Shown here piece after piece: positions 51,122-63,230 of a DNA stretch of 64,000 nt; the first letter of the stretch is position 1; each line of letters begins with the position of its first letter. This stretch comes from Atrichornis clamosus (Eukaryota > Chordata > Aves > Passeriformes > Menuridae). A program made the position numbers and the translations under genes. Location of the stretch: contig WBMZ01010319.1 in NCBI GenBank assembly GCA_013400975.1, positions 29,337-93,336 of the forward strand, written 5' to 3'. The notes beneath the pieces were generated by a model. That model was given only the letters and a program-made list of their open reading frames with translations. It was not told the DNA's origin and did not search any database.

Positions 51122-54117
51122 TAAATAAAGGTCTCAGTGGGATGAGAAATAAAGCAGTAGTACTAATCACTTGACATAATTTTTTAGCAACACCTTAGTT
51201 TGTATGAGAGCAGTAAGGTCTAGAACAGTTTAATTTACAACAGGTGATTCACTATGACAAAAGGTGTTTTCACATCACTCAAACACACATACATCTAGGA
51301 GAATAATATCTAGATATCAGTTGAGATGTAGCTGAATGATATGGTGACATTAAATAATAGCACAATTAAATTAAAATTTTTTTTCTCCCTTATAGCAAAT
51401 ACTTTCTTACCTGGAAAACCTCTCTAAGTGATTCTCTCATTAATCTTACTGTGAAGATGGAGATAAGGAAAATAAAAAAACCCTCACACCTGCATTTTGG
51501 AATTGAGCTGTCTTTGAAAAAGAGAAGGGGAGGGCAAACAGCAGTTACAAAACAGGAGGACTTCCCTTCAATTATGTAATAAATTCAAAGAAAATGACAA
51601 GAGAATGAGAGGCTGTACAACTGAGGAGGAAGAGATAAAACTAGAAAACCAAGAAATAGAGACATTAGGTGACCATCTAGTGTATGTTAACACCTTGGGA
51701 GGAGGAAGGAAGCATTAAGAATCATTCCACCCACTAGCATTTATTTCTCAAATTGCAGGTTTGATGTTAAAGGAATTTAAAACATCCATTAGCCCTTCAC
51801 AGGAAGAATAGATCATGAATTACAACTGCCAGGAAAGCAGTGAAAGGAAACCAATATTTTTAGAACTAATTTAAAATTTCAATGTACAGTTCAGATCATA
51901 CAGTATCTTACATCGCAATGAAATTAAGGATGTAGATTTTGGTTCTTTTTTTTCAGGCTGACTAATATTGCCTCAATGAAATCTGTAGTGCTAATTGGAA
52001 TTGTCATTTATACTTTTAGAATCAGACCCAATAAAAAGTAAATAAAATTGCTATTTTTACTCAAGAGGTGGCAAAGGAAACTGTCCTTACTATGCAACTT
52101 ATTTTAACACAGCAATATTGGAAAACCGTACATAAATTTCAATATTAAAACAATTTTAAAAATTTTTTTCTATAAAAATAAAAATATGTCTCTAATGGTT
52201 CATGACAATGAAAAATAGGCACAAAAATAAATATTTGACCAAATTCTTCTGTCTGTCACACTGACCCCACACAACTGATTCTAGCAGGGGTGTCTGCTGC
52301 AAAAGACAGAATTTAATGCATTACATTAATGAATGATAGAAGTTGCCTTTCTTTCTCCCTCTTGCTCTGGTTTTGTATTATTAGGTTTGTAGTTGTGCCT
52401 TTTCCATTATTTTTTCTATTTTTGAAAATGCTAATAGAGTTTGCTGAGAAAGAAAGCTCTGCAACCCCACTTTACTCTTCACAAAGAATGTAGATTTGTA
52501 ACATCTCAGCAAATAAAGATTCAGTATTTGCTCAAGCTATGGAGCTATTTTTTTATTCTAGTTCTTAATGTGCTGCGTTCGCTACCTTAACTGGTTGCTG
52601 TCAAGCACATGGGGACTCAGCACTGTAAATCAGGCCCAGAGACAAAAGCAAGGGCTACTAGCTGGTGGATTGCATGAACAGAACTGTAGCTGTCCTAAAC
52701 TCTTCAAAAGAAGTTTTAAATTCAATTCCAGTTATGTGTTATCCCAGTACAGAAGAGTGAATTTCACCCTCAGGGAGCACATGCTAGCTTATATAGTAGG
52801 CTTATTGTGGAAAGTTCACTTCAGACTCTATTTACAGTATCCCCCTTCTCTCTTCTTGTCTCCCCTTCCTATCCTCAGGCCAACAAAAGGAAATCTGGTT
52901 TATATTTCTCAGCAGAAGATTTGTTTTCACCTCTGACACACAGGGAACCGTCCCTGCATGCGAAGGCCTGTTACCAGCAGTGCCACACTTCTCGCCTCAT
53001 GGGCTAATCACTGCTCTGCAGGGCCTTCTGCCCAGCTCACAACCAAATCAGCCACACCTCTCCCGATAAAGGCTTATCAACGGATTTTATTCAGGGAAAC
53101 GAGAAAATGCACAAGATCATAATTCTGACTTAAATGGAAGCTTATCTTCCCAGAATTATAAGGAACATTTTCCTAAAGAGGATGATTTCTGTTATATATC
53201 TGTGTGTAGTCAAGTGTCAGAAATCAAAGACAGAAGAACTTTCAGTAAATGCTGTGTTTCATCTTTGTTTCACCAGTAAAACTTTTTAAATGTAACAGCT
53301 GAGCTAAATATAAGCAAATGGAAATCAGCAGTGAATTAAGTTTCTAGGACTAATCAGTGACTGTATGTTACAGGAAACTAAAAAGTGGTGATAAACCCTA
53401 TGCAAACTTCATTTTCAAAGAAGTCTGAGCCTGCAGAGGTGTGTTAATTGCAAAGTCATGCATTTGGATCCTAAGGAATTTACCTTAAATTCCATAATGA
53501 AAGTGGTGCTCCACGGGCCTTTGTTATGTGATTGAATACCATAAAAAAGCAAACACATTCAAAAACCTCCATATCATTCTGCAGAACCACAAACCTCTGA
53601 CTTAATAAACATCATATCACTAAAAATTCAAGATAGGCTCTATTTTTTGGCTCATTATAAAACCAAGCTTATTTTTGCTTTAATGCAGAATCAGCTTCCA
53701 GATAACCTCAGTCCAGCCATTCCCAATTTTGCTCATTTTATGTTGCCTTTTCAGGCATTGGGAGGTCCAAGTTCCATAAAGGTTTGTGCTCATGCGTAGC
53801 ATTCTGCAAATGGGTTTGCAAATGGGCTCTCTGAAAACATTCCTGTATTTAAAACTGTGCAGGGTAATACAGTTGGGTTAAATGTCATTGTTCTAAACAC
53901 TACACAGGCAACTCCTCCTCAAGGGCATATAAGCTAAATAGACTAAACAGACAGTCTTGCAGGGGAATCAGAGGCATAACAACCTGTATTTAGCTTATAA
54001 CATTGCTACACTTCCATGTGTGAAAGCTTGACTTGTTTTAGCAAGAATTTTTAAGCACTGGTCTAAAGGAGTCTGACTACTGTCAGCAAACTCTATTTGA
54101 AAGAAGAATCAAGAGAT
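51121..54117. other. No gene seen; non-coding stretch
   Basis: No gene is recognised. At 52,840-52,879 a 35-base pyrimidine-rich tract ends in ctatcctcag, a very strong acceptor-like site on the plus strand, followed by 42 open codons and TAA with no poly(A) signal nearby. A 12-bp tandem repeat (gcaaatgggttt, gcaaatgggctc) starts at 53,816. Confidence 0.5.
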
Positions 54118-54210
54118 TTTTCCAAGTTCCTAAAGCAGGTCTCTGGCACAGCTGGGAATAAGACTGAAATTTCTGGAGCTCTATTTATTAGTGTGCTCCA
54201 ACTCTGACAA
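54118..54210 (-). repeat. MIR-like or other tRNA-derived SINE remnant
   Basis: The plus strand contains ctctggcacagctgggaata followed by agactgaaatttctggagct and gtgtgctccaactctgac. The order resembles the reverse complement of the tRNA-related half of amniote MIR-type SINEs (agtggcagagctgggattcg, then aacccag and a tgctctaacc-type end). It is strongly diverged and was recognised by eye only. Confidence 0.38.
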
Positions 54211-54411
54211 ATTACTGTTCTTGTGATAAGCACTGAAATATTAAGCAAATGTATTCTTGTAGGAGAAAAGCCTTTTTGTAATCTTCCACTTTTATTGATA
54301 TTAATCTTGCCACAGTCTCTCCAAGTCCCCAGCATCCTTCAGTTATATCAGACTTCCATTTTCATCTCTCAGATGCTGACTATGCATAAAAGTGAGTCAT
54401 CTTTTTCTGTA

Positions 54412-54895
54412 TGTGGCAGGTTAACTCTGGCGAACAAACTCCCACCCAGCTGCTCACCCACTTTCCCTCTCAACAGGAGCAGGGAGAAAATGGGAAGAAC
54501 ATGGAAGAGAAAGTCCATGGATTAAGATAGAGAGATCACTTATAACTTACTGTCAGGGGCAAAACAGACTGATTTGCGGAAAATTGACTTTACTGAAAAT
54601 TAAAATAGATAGGTAATAAAAAGACAAATATTAAACCAATATCTTTCCTTCTCCCTTCCCTAGTCTCAATTACACTCCTTCATTCTTGTCTCTTCTAAGC
54701 CCATCTGAACAGCACACGGTAATGAGAAACAGGGTTTTGGTCAGTACAGGAGCCTTTCTCTCACCTTTTCTTTACTTATCCATGGGCTCCAGTCCTTCAG
54801 GAAACATCCAACTGCCATGTGGGTCCTTCATGGACCACGATGGACACCTGCACTGATCCACCTGCAACACTTCTGACCTTTTCATTCTATTCCTC
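54412..54895 (-). mobile_element. Old ERVL-type solo LTR, degraded
   Basis: On the plus strand this region has the layout of an antisense avian ERVL LTR. It begins tgtggcaggttaactctggc, followed by ctcccacccagctgctcacc, a gggagaaaatgggaag stretch, ccatggattaagatagaga, ttccttctcccttccctagt, gggttttggtcagtac and ccatgggctccagtccttca, then several short gtgggtccttc and ccatgg-type units. TG at the left edge equals CA at the LTR 3' end on the minus strand. There is no internal retroviral coding sequence, so it is probably a solo LTR. The right edge is uncertain because divergence is high. Class assignment is from memory of avian ERVL LTR layout and needs a library search. Confidence 0.6.
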
Positions 54896-55020
54896 TTTTA
54901 AAAAAGCATTCAGAAGACCCCTCCTCACCTCAAAAAAACCCAAGCTGACAAAAAAACCCCCAAAAACCAACCTCAACCAACCAAATAAAAAATTCACAAG
55001 CAAAAATCAGTTTCAAATGA
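54896..55020. repeat. A/C-rich low-complexity patch
   Basis: Runs of A and C (aaaaaaacccccaaaaacca) follow directly on the old LTR and may be part of its decayed end. Confidence 0.6.
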
Positions 55021-57699
55021 GTGCAAATATCGAGGATTTTCACCTGTCTAGATAGAAATCTGTATACCAATAACTGAAAACTTGGTCATGTTTTCAACAA
55101 CTAAAAATTGTTGTTGTATATCAGTTGATGACTGACTAGATGTAGTGAATAAATTATCTAGGAAGCTAAGATGGAAATGATAAACAAGATTGTTCAATGA
55201 CTGAATATGATGTAATTTTCTTTCAAATATGTTTAAAAGTTTTAACAATGTAGTGTTAAAATGAGAGCAACTGAACTTCCTGTGTTGAACTTCCTGAGAT
55301 AATTAATTCAATAAATACAAATTGCAATACTGAACTGTTACCAAATTATAAGTTCATACATTTGATACAACTGAAAATTCATCATGACAAAGCTGAAAAC
55401 AGATAAAAAGCCTCATTTAATTGAATACATCAACTCACAGATACTCTAATTCATATTTCACTGCAGTAAGCAAACTTGCTCTGACCTGATTTCGTACTTC
55501 ATGTGATAACTATACTGATTTTTCAGAAAAATTCCAACATTATCAAAAGACTTCACCAAAACTAGGTATGAAATATTTGTAAGAAGGACACTGTATTTTG
55601 ATTCAGTGAATATGTGTGTCTTCTAGTATAGGTGTTAGGAAAGGAGATTATGTGCTTTCTTCAAACCTTAGCTTTTATTTCTTTTTATTATTTCATTTAA
55701 CGGTGATACTTATGTTATCTTATATAAAGCAGGGGAATAGATATTTGCCTTTTATAGGCAGGCTTGAATAGATCACAGAAATCTTCCAAGTATTGAATTT
55801 GCTAGTCTAGATTCTAAATTAGAATGATGTCAGTTTTATATTTAAAGCTATCAAAAATAAAGAGGAAGTGAAATTAATTGAAATGGATTGCAAATGTTAT
55901 TTTTAACAGTGGCCTGTTTGAGTGATACTGTTCATGTCAGAGAAGCAGAATTATGTCTAAAAGAAATATGCATGATTTATTATGTGGTTTCCCAAAACTT
56001 TCATGAAAATAAAACTTTATTTCTTGTTTTTCATGAAAAAAGTAACTCAAACCCCAGAATTTCCACATTTCTCCTTTAGATCCAGCAACTAGACCCAGAA
56101 ATACATAATCTCCCCAAATGCTTTATAACTAATTATTGCTGATATTTCATATTACACAATTATCAAGGAGTAAGGGGAGTGGCGGGGAGGAAAAGAGCAG
56201 ACATAAATGTTTGAGCAGAGGCAAGTGTCCAGGACTGGTTTTACCCATGTCAGTGACCTCTTAGCTGTTCTTCTGGCATCACAAATCCCATAGTCCTTAC
56301 TGCAGACTGCTCCACCCAGGATGGGATCCTGCAGAATGTCCCTATTCAGAACAACCCTTAAACGTGAGCACATTTTACAAGGATTTGGTCAGGAGGGCAT
56401 CAGTTCCTTGTCTCAGTGCTGGATAAGGACACTAAACACCAAGCTGTTATGAAGTGGTGGGTTGATAACATATTTTAAAATAAACATCCTGGCCTGTACT
56501 TTCAAAACTTAATTGCAATTCTCTTTCCTCAAGAGAAATTTCCCTACTCCTACTTCCCCTATCCTGTTAGGCTGCATGACAAAGGGGAAAGGAATCAAGA
56601 ATCAAGGCACATAATTTTGATGCTATGGGCACATCTGATGTTTCTCTTTTCAGGAATGCTCTTGAAAAGGCAACACTGCAAGGATGACAAAGCAAGGTGG
56701 AAAGAACACCTCAGTGAAACTGATATTCAGCTGCTAGAATTCATTGTAAGGTTGTTTGGCCCAAATCCACAAGAGTGTTTGTTTGATTCCCATTAAAAAG
56801 CAACTGTTTTAAATAATGATAAAATGATTGAATCCTTCTGTGGATTTGGGACCCCAGTTCCGCTAAGGGTTTCAGCCTGCTAAGCATTGATATATGACAG
56901 ATGAAATTTTGTTGGATTTTAGAGTTAATATCCTACTAAAAGGATTAAATTTTGTCAATATATATTAATCCTTATTGCTTTCCACTGAAGCATAAATTAT
57001 GTGGTAAATATCACTTCTATTTGTGGACCACAGAAATGTGCTAAAGGCTGTCATCACACTAAGAGTATTTTCAGTAGGTTTCTAACTTCTTTTGCATAGC
57101 AAAAGCTGTTTTTCTCAATAACTGATATCATTTTTAGAGAGTAGAGCACCTGTATGTCGACACAGACTCCAACTTCTTACTTTTTCAATCTGCAGCATTT
57201 TGGAGACATCTTCCAGCATGTCTTACAGAGTCAGGAAGAAAGAAGGGCTAATTCTCTAACAGAGGGAAAGAACTGGCAAATAACCATAGCCATGTCAGCA
57301 GATTCAAGTCCTAACTTTCCAGGCAGCTACAACAACTAAAAACAACATATCCATTTCACCCATGCTCTATCCTGAAGGTTCAGGAGGTGAGAGGCAAATC
57401 TTGCTATGTATAAACAGTCATCTATAGTATATTTGACAAAGAAATTTTATTGTCTTAACATGGCTTGGCTTCTACCACCCACAGTGTAGAAATACAACAG
57501 TGAAGCTTGTAAACCAGCTTCCATCCTGTTCTAATGATAGTTTAACAACCAGAAGAACTATAATGTTTAAATATAGAATTATTTCTGTTTACACATTTAA
57601 CTATCCCTGGTGTTATGGGGACTTTGGCAGTTTACATAATATCCTCGGAACAATGGATATGTGGTGCAGTTTGCACTGGATGAAATGATACAGCCATCC
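55021..57699. other. No gene seen; AT-rich non-coding stretch
   Basis: No gene is recognised. An 11-bp direct repeat (tgaacttcctg twice) is near 55,270. A minus-strand exon-like frame at about 55,070-55,168 has a fair acceptor but a poor donor. Confidence 0.5.
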
Positions 57700-58110
57700 T
57701 TTAAAGGATTAAAAGTTGTAGCATTTTCGTTGACTTTTTTAAATGACAGCTGATCCTGTCTTTGATACGCAACGCCTGTGTTGGCAGCCTCTTGATGCTG
57801 ACAGCATCTAGATTCAGTTCAGGAGCGCCAGCTTAAATCTGATGTTCCATCCAGACTGAGAGGCACCAGGCACCATGGTGATGTCCCTGCTAGTAAATAA
57901 AACAGGGTACAATGCCTGCTGAGCAGTGAGTATTTAAATAAGAAACGTCAAGGTGAGTCATGCATCTGAAATGCTCCCTTTGCCTCTCATGGATTTAAGC
58001 TCTGAATGCAAATGCACCTACATGATACCAGGACTCAGAAAGGGGATTCCCTTCTGGCCTTTAGGTACCTCCTGTCCAAAAGGAGTTACCTCCTTTAGAT
58101 GTGACTGGCT
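57700..58110. promoter_or_regulatory. Candidate conserved regulatory block
   Basis: This block has mixed composition with retained CpGs (tttcgttg, gatacgcaacgcc, aggagcgcc, aaacgtcaag). It contains the inverted repeat gatgctgacagcatc at 57,794-57,808, an AP-1-type TGAGTCA at 57,954-57,960 and a perfect octamer ATGCAAAT (POU-type) at 58,006-58,013. A Kozak-like CACCATGG at 57,871-57,878 opens only 15 codons, followed by a donor-like CAAG|GTGAGT at about 57,952. It could be an enhancer or the first exon and promoter of a non-coding RNA. Confidence 0.35.
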
Positions 58111-59972
58111 AATAACACTCATATTTGTCTTGTACTCAGCAGTTTTCCCTGGATATTATCAATGGTTTGTTTTTTCCTTTGCACATAAAACATACTCACT
58201 GTTGGACCGAGATTTAAATGTATTCATTTTCTCCAGCATTCAAAGAAGAATTTGGGATTTAGTTTGACTCTTTCGAGCCAGCTCAACAAAGAGTTGATCC
58301 AAGATTAATTTATTCAAGGAAAATTGTGCTCAGCATTTTTATTTCATAGAATTATCTTGTACTCTTTATTTATAGCACTGACTGGATGAATGACATGTCT
58401 TTAATCATTTTGTCCTCAGCTCAGACAAGAGTTTTTTGTTTTGATTTTTTTTTTGTTTTTTCTTCCCAGCTTTTATATTAATGCTGATCCTTCACAGATG
58501 CATTCAAAAGTGCAACCAGACTATCCCATTGGTAAACTCTGATAGGAAAAAAGAAAGCTTTTATTGCTTTCTCACTTTTGAGAAAACCTATATTAGATGA
58601 GTCAATTTCATGATTTCCTTGTAGAAGTATGAACTGTGGTGCTTGAAATTTGGTCCAAGGTCATGTGAAGCACAGCCAAGTCTCACAGCCTGAAGCGTCA
58701 GCAGGAAGGTACTGAGTCTCCATCCTGCTCAGCTGAGACCTGAACACTCCTGATTATCATTCTTGCTAGAACTAGAACTTTGACATCTCTTTTGACTCAA
58801 CCCCCAGTGACTACAGTTGAAGTACAATGAAGTAAAGACCTTTTGGAATTGGTTTTGCTCTCTTTAAACACCTTTTCTAAACTCCTCTGATTTCTCCTTG
58901 GAACACCGGGGACACATGGGGTACAGGCTGAATGCCACTATACTAAAATGAATCTTCCAGGTGAAAGGAAACAAACCAAAACATGAACCAGACTTGATTT
59001 AAAGAATCTGCTTTCATTTTCCAGTTATTAAAAAAAGCTCTGAAATACAGATGATACTGCCTGCCTTCACGTTTCATAAAAACTGCTTCAGAGAGATTAA
59101 AAAGAAAAAAAATATATTTTCTAAAATTATATACCAGTCTATACATGTGTTTTGTTCAGATTGCTAAAGAAAAGTCAATCTATTTCCATAACTTTCAAAC
59201 CAAGGGTGACAAAATTTTCTTTAGAAATTAATCAGCTGGAGGTCTGTTCAGGAACTGTGCTGTTACTACATAGTGTGGATAAAATGTATTCAGCCTCTTG
59301 GTTTATATCAGCACATATATTCTCCAGCACTAAACACAGCTGTGAAGCAGTGAGTGAAGGAAAAGGCTGTGTGGTAGTGAGAGCATTTCTCCATTTCATA
59401 ACCCAAAGCACATGTTTGCATTGAGCACTGCTAACAGGCAACCACAGCTCCATTAGCCACTTCTTTTTCCCCATGCTTGTTAGTTTGTTTTAGGGACCTC
59501 TGAGAGATGCAGCTACTAAAGAAGTAACAAAATAAAAATAAAACAACAATGAAAAAGTTTTAAAAAGTGTAACACAAGAAAATTCAATGCTAGGTTTCCA
59601 TCTCTGTTATGCCCTAGTAAAGCTTATTGCCACAGGTCAAAGGTGGAGACATTTTAAATCGTGATTCTGAAGGGTGGTGACAATTTTGTATCTCTGTGTT
59701 TATCACTCATACATCTGGTTTATATCTGGGCATGGTTATAATTTGTTAGCATCTTGAAGTATTTTCCTTTTCTTTATTATACTTGAGTACACTGTGTCTA
59801 GATGGATGTCCTGTCAGTTAATTGACATAATGGAAAGGATTGCAAATATTAGCATAAGACAAAGCAATATATAAACTAATCCCTGGAATGTAAGGAAGTT
59901 GTCAAAGATTGTTAAAATACAGGGTGAATACAATGATAAATAAGCCATACGACACACATAATTTTGAGAATA
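58111..59972. other. No gene seen; AT-rich non-coding stretch
   Basis: No gene is recognised. T-rich low complexity is at 58,430-58,465. Two minus-strand exon-like frames (near 58,995-59,092 and 59,232-59,340) have strong acceptors but poor donors and no recognisable protein similarity. Confidence 0.5.
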
Positions 59973-59977
59973 ACTTG
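59973..59977. other. Target-site duplication, left copy (acttg)
   Basis: The five bases acttg lie directly before the LTR and are repeated directly after it at 60,683-60,687. This is the integration footprint of the solo LTR. Confidence 0.85.
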
Positions 59978-60682
59978 TGTCCCAGTTTGAGACAGTATAA
60001 GGAGGAAAATGCCCTCCCGGGGGAAGGTAGACTATTACCTACCCCTCCCTCACCAGGTCCAGACAGAGGTAGTTCCTTGGAGGTAAAATGAAAAAAAACC
60101 CTGTTTTATTTACAAGGCACAGGAAAGAAATGAACAATATTAAATGATAAACTACTTGTGATGGAGAAACCAGTGTAAAGTACAGAGTCCTTGGCGTGGT
60201 CTCCCGCTGACGGGCCGAGGCAGGGCCCCTTCCCTGGCGATGCTGGCAATCAGATGACCTTCTGTCCTGGATCCGAGCTCAGCTGAAAAGCCGTTTCAGG
60301 GAAAAAGAAAAGAAAATCCCATGGAAAAAAACTTGTCTTAGCTAGCTAAGAAGTGGGGAAACAAAATTCGCTTTCCGTCTCTCTCCCTGGAGAAAAAGAG
60401 CTGGAAAAAAAAATGGCCAAAAATTTAAAAAAAGGAAAAAAAAAAAAGAAAAAAACAACTCTCTCTTCCCTGCTGCCTGTGGCAGAGACAAGGGCTTAGG
60501 TGTGAGTGAGAGAAGAAAAAAAAAAAAGCAAAAAAACCCCAAACCCGCCTGAGTCCCAGCACGGGAGTATTTGTGTTTGTCCTTGAAAATTCTTGGAATT
60601 GAGTCAGAGGCACAGAATTCATGTTTAGTATACAGCAGCGATATGAGATAACAAAATGGTGTCATATGCTCAACCCAGAACA
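59978..60682 (-). mobile_element. Solo LTR of an endogenous retrovirus
   Basis: This is a 705-bp element with canonical LTR ends, TGTCCCAGTTTG at the left and ACCCAGAACA at the right on the plus strand, so TG...CA on either strand. It is flanked by identical 5-bp target duplications (acttg). The minus strand is taken as sense because it carries an AATAAA at 60,105-60,110, about 130 bp before the minus-strand 3' end, as expected for the R-U5 part. It is GC-richer and more CpG-rich than the flanks around 60,190-60,290 and contains long purine runs at 60,300-60,540. There is no gag, pol or env sequence, so recombination between two LTRs probably removed the provirus. Sharp ends and an intact duplication suggest a fairly recent, lineage-specific insertion. 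The 113-codon frame inside it is not a gene. Confidence 0.88.
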
Positions 60683-60687
60683 ACTTG
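60683..60687. other. Target-site duplication, right copy (acttg)
   Basis: This is an exact repeat of 59,973-59,977 at the other edge of the LTR. If one neighbouring base is shared, the duplication could be read as 5 or 6 bp, which leaves the retroviral class open. Confidence 0.85.
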
Positions 60688-63078
60688 ATATAGAAATTAT
60701 GTAATTAATCAGTTACGACTAAACTGCAAAAATGGAGGTATATCGACAATTTCTTTCTTGTAAAGAATACTTACATTTTATAGGCATCTACATGGCTGCT
60801 GTTAACTTCAAAGATGGCAAAGAATGTATTATAGTGAAGGAAGGCTCATCTAGAGGATACACTAAAGACACGTAAAGCTAACTCTGGTACCTAAGTCTAT
60901 GAACATAGGACAAACTCAGCAACAAGAATTCAGTGCTGTGTTACACAGTATATGCAACATGACCTGGTAATGAAGACACCAAAACTACGAAATTGGCAAA
61001 ACTAGTCTGTCTTTGACTTTGCAGCTATTAAGTCTCATACCTCAACTTTGTACTAAAGACTTTGCAGGGTAGAAAATCTCTTAGTGTGCCCATGATACCT
61101 CTGAGCACCAGCGTTAGAACTGGTAATATCTCTCAGCTGCTTAAATTTTTGTGTATGTCCAGTCCTTAATCTCAGGCAAAACCATATTCTTTTTTTCCCT
61201 TATATGCATTTCCTGTTCCTGTTTTTAAGACCATGCAGTAACATTACTCTTTATGACACTATCCTATACACCTTGAATCCAGTGAATATAAAACACCAGA
61301 CCTGGAAGGGAATTTAGTATCAATAAACCAGGTAATATTCTGACACATGTTTCTGAAGTGATTCTAGATTGTTTTAAAAGTAGGAAAAATATGTTATAAA
61401 AATTATATAGCAAAGACAAAAGCAAGTAAATCAAAATTCTGTTAAGTAGAACAAAATCTTATGTAACTAAATACACGTTATTAAAAGTAATTAATAGTTA
61501 TTTATTCCATGCAAGTTAATCTATCAAGTGCAATAACCAAACTGATTTAATAAAAGTTTGCCCTGTTTTGGGGAGGAATTCGGTGATTATAATGAACTAA
61601 TCTTCTGAGTAAATATGTCTTCCCATGATGTCATGCAAGTTAGAACAAGGTCATACAGCTGGTCAAAAAAAGACATATAACTGATGTTTCTTTAAAATTG
61701 AAAGTACTGTATCCATAAAAAGGTTTAAAGTAAAAGATGGAAATCCTTAAGTTTCTGGTAAGTAAGGCAATGTAACCAAACCCACTGTCTCCTCATTTAT
61801 CTGCCCTAAATACCTCTTTCTCTCACAGTTAGAAACATCAATATATTTTCAAATAATGCACTCAGAAGAATTTATTGCTGTTTTGTCTATTCTCATTTCT
61901 AGACTAGTATATAACATTCACAATCTTAAAACACTCTAAATTTTGAAGAGTATAGAACTTCTTCCCCTTATCAGAAAGTTGTCTGCATGTTGGGGTTTTT
62001 TTCCTTTCACTCACTGATACCATATTGCCAGAAATGATGTCATGCTATTCATATCATATCTCACAATAACACTTTTCTAGAGTAAACCTTAATCTCCTAA
62101 ATCCAGTGTACAGTGGCTGTCCAAACAGAATAGATCTCTTTCTTTTTTTTTTTAATAAAAGCCAGGTGATAAAGTAAGTGCTTCTGATAAATGAGAACCC
62201 CACAGTACTGTAGATCTAATCCTCCCATAGAGAGAAATATTTGACCAAGCATAATGTGTTTCTTATGAGGAAGGTATCTTTCACAAAGGAAAAAAAGCAT
62301 GGAATTTCTGTAACATTCCTTGCATAAATATTCTTATAATTCATATGGAAATAATAATAAAAAACTCAGCTACTTTCATCACTGTTTTTGGCCCAGGAAA
62401 CAATAAATAGGTAGGAATCCTGGCCAATTTTTTTCAGAGCTTGATGTCTGAAGGTAGCCCTATAAATTTTATCTATGTGAAAGCAATTTCTGGAGGTACT
62501 GAGAATTCACAGTTCCCACTGATTCCCACAGGGACATAGGTACTTATTTCTGGACACACAACTTTGAAAATTTTTGGCATGTAATTCAGCTATATAAATT
62601 CAGGATTTCTCCCAATAAAAACGAATAAGATTTATCATTGCTTCTCCTGATATTTACTGTCTCTATCTAGCTACTAGTATGGTCCCATCTGTGTAGGTTT
62701 CCAGCACCACCCAAGATTTAAAAATTAAAACCAATAAATCTCTCTTTCTTATTTCCTGTCTTTCCAGTCTAGAGAACATGGTTTGATTCATTTATTTGGC
62801 TTTTTTTTTTTTTTGAGTCTGCTTGAATGAAAAAAGGATGGTCTTCCTGAAGAATAATTTAGAGATACCCAAACTAGCTTTTAAACAAGCTGGAGACTGT
62901 TGTGCACTCCTGAGAAGCAAAGCTCATACCTCTGAGTTGCATCCTGCTGTGGTCATGCTGTCTCATGCATGAATTGGTTCCTTTACAGCTACCTTGGGCT
63001 AATCCTCCTCTCCAGTGTGGCCTGTAGAATAGACAAGCCATAAATTAAATAGGGGAATTTCAGTGTTTTGTTGCAAAA
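60688..63078. other. No gene seen; AT-rich non-coding stretch
   Basis: No gene is recognised. T runs occur at about 62,143-62,152 and 62,801-62,814. A strong donor-like CTG|GTAAGTA near 61,757 has no open frame or acceptor matching it. Confidence 0.5.
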
Positions 63079-63230
63079 GTGATGAGGCCTGCAGCCGTGC
63101 CGTCTCAGGGGGTGAGCTGCACACACACATCTTCCCTCCCAGCGCGCTCCTGCCTGGACCAGATCCACTCAGCAGTGAGTCACATCCACCAGCTCCTGGC
63201 CGGCCAGCTCCACTTCATAGTCCACACCTT
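63079..63230. other. Short GC-rich island, unexplained
   Basis: The block is visibly GC-rich compared with both flanks, contains several CpGs (gccgtgccgtc, cagcgcgctcc) and a perfect palindrome TGGCCGGCCA at 63,197-63,206. A 73-codon plus frame runs through it without a known motif. It could be a small CpG-rich regulatory site, an untranslated first exon or a fragment of an unrecognised repeat. Confidence 0.35.

Noticed and set aside
52568..53007. 122-codon plus-strand frame and an exon-like tail after a very strong acceptor at 52,879
   Set aside because: The long frame and the exon-like tail are in different frames, and no donor or poly(A) signal follows.
56152..56373. 73-codon minus-strand frame with many cysteines
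   Set aside because: No family similarity, start context or splice sites were seen.
59232..59340. Minus-strand frame behind a strong acceptor (cactgcttcacag)
   Set aside because: The donor is poor and exon-like frames of this quality occur on both strands across the window, as expected by chance.
60342..60683. 113-codon minus-strand frame
   Set aside because: It lies inside the solo LTR and reads through its purine runs; LTRs of this kind do not encode a protein there.
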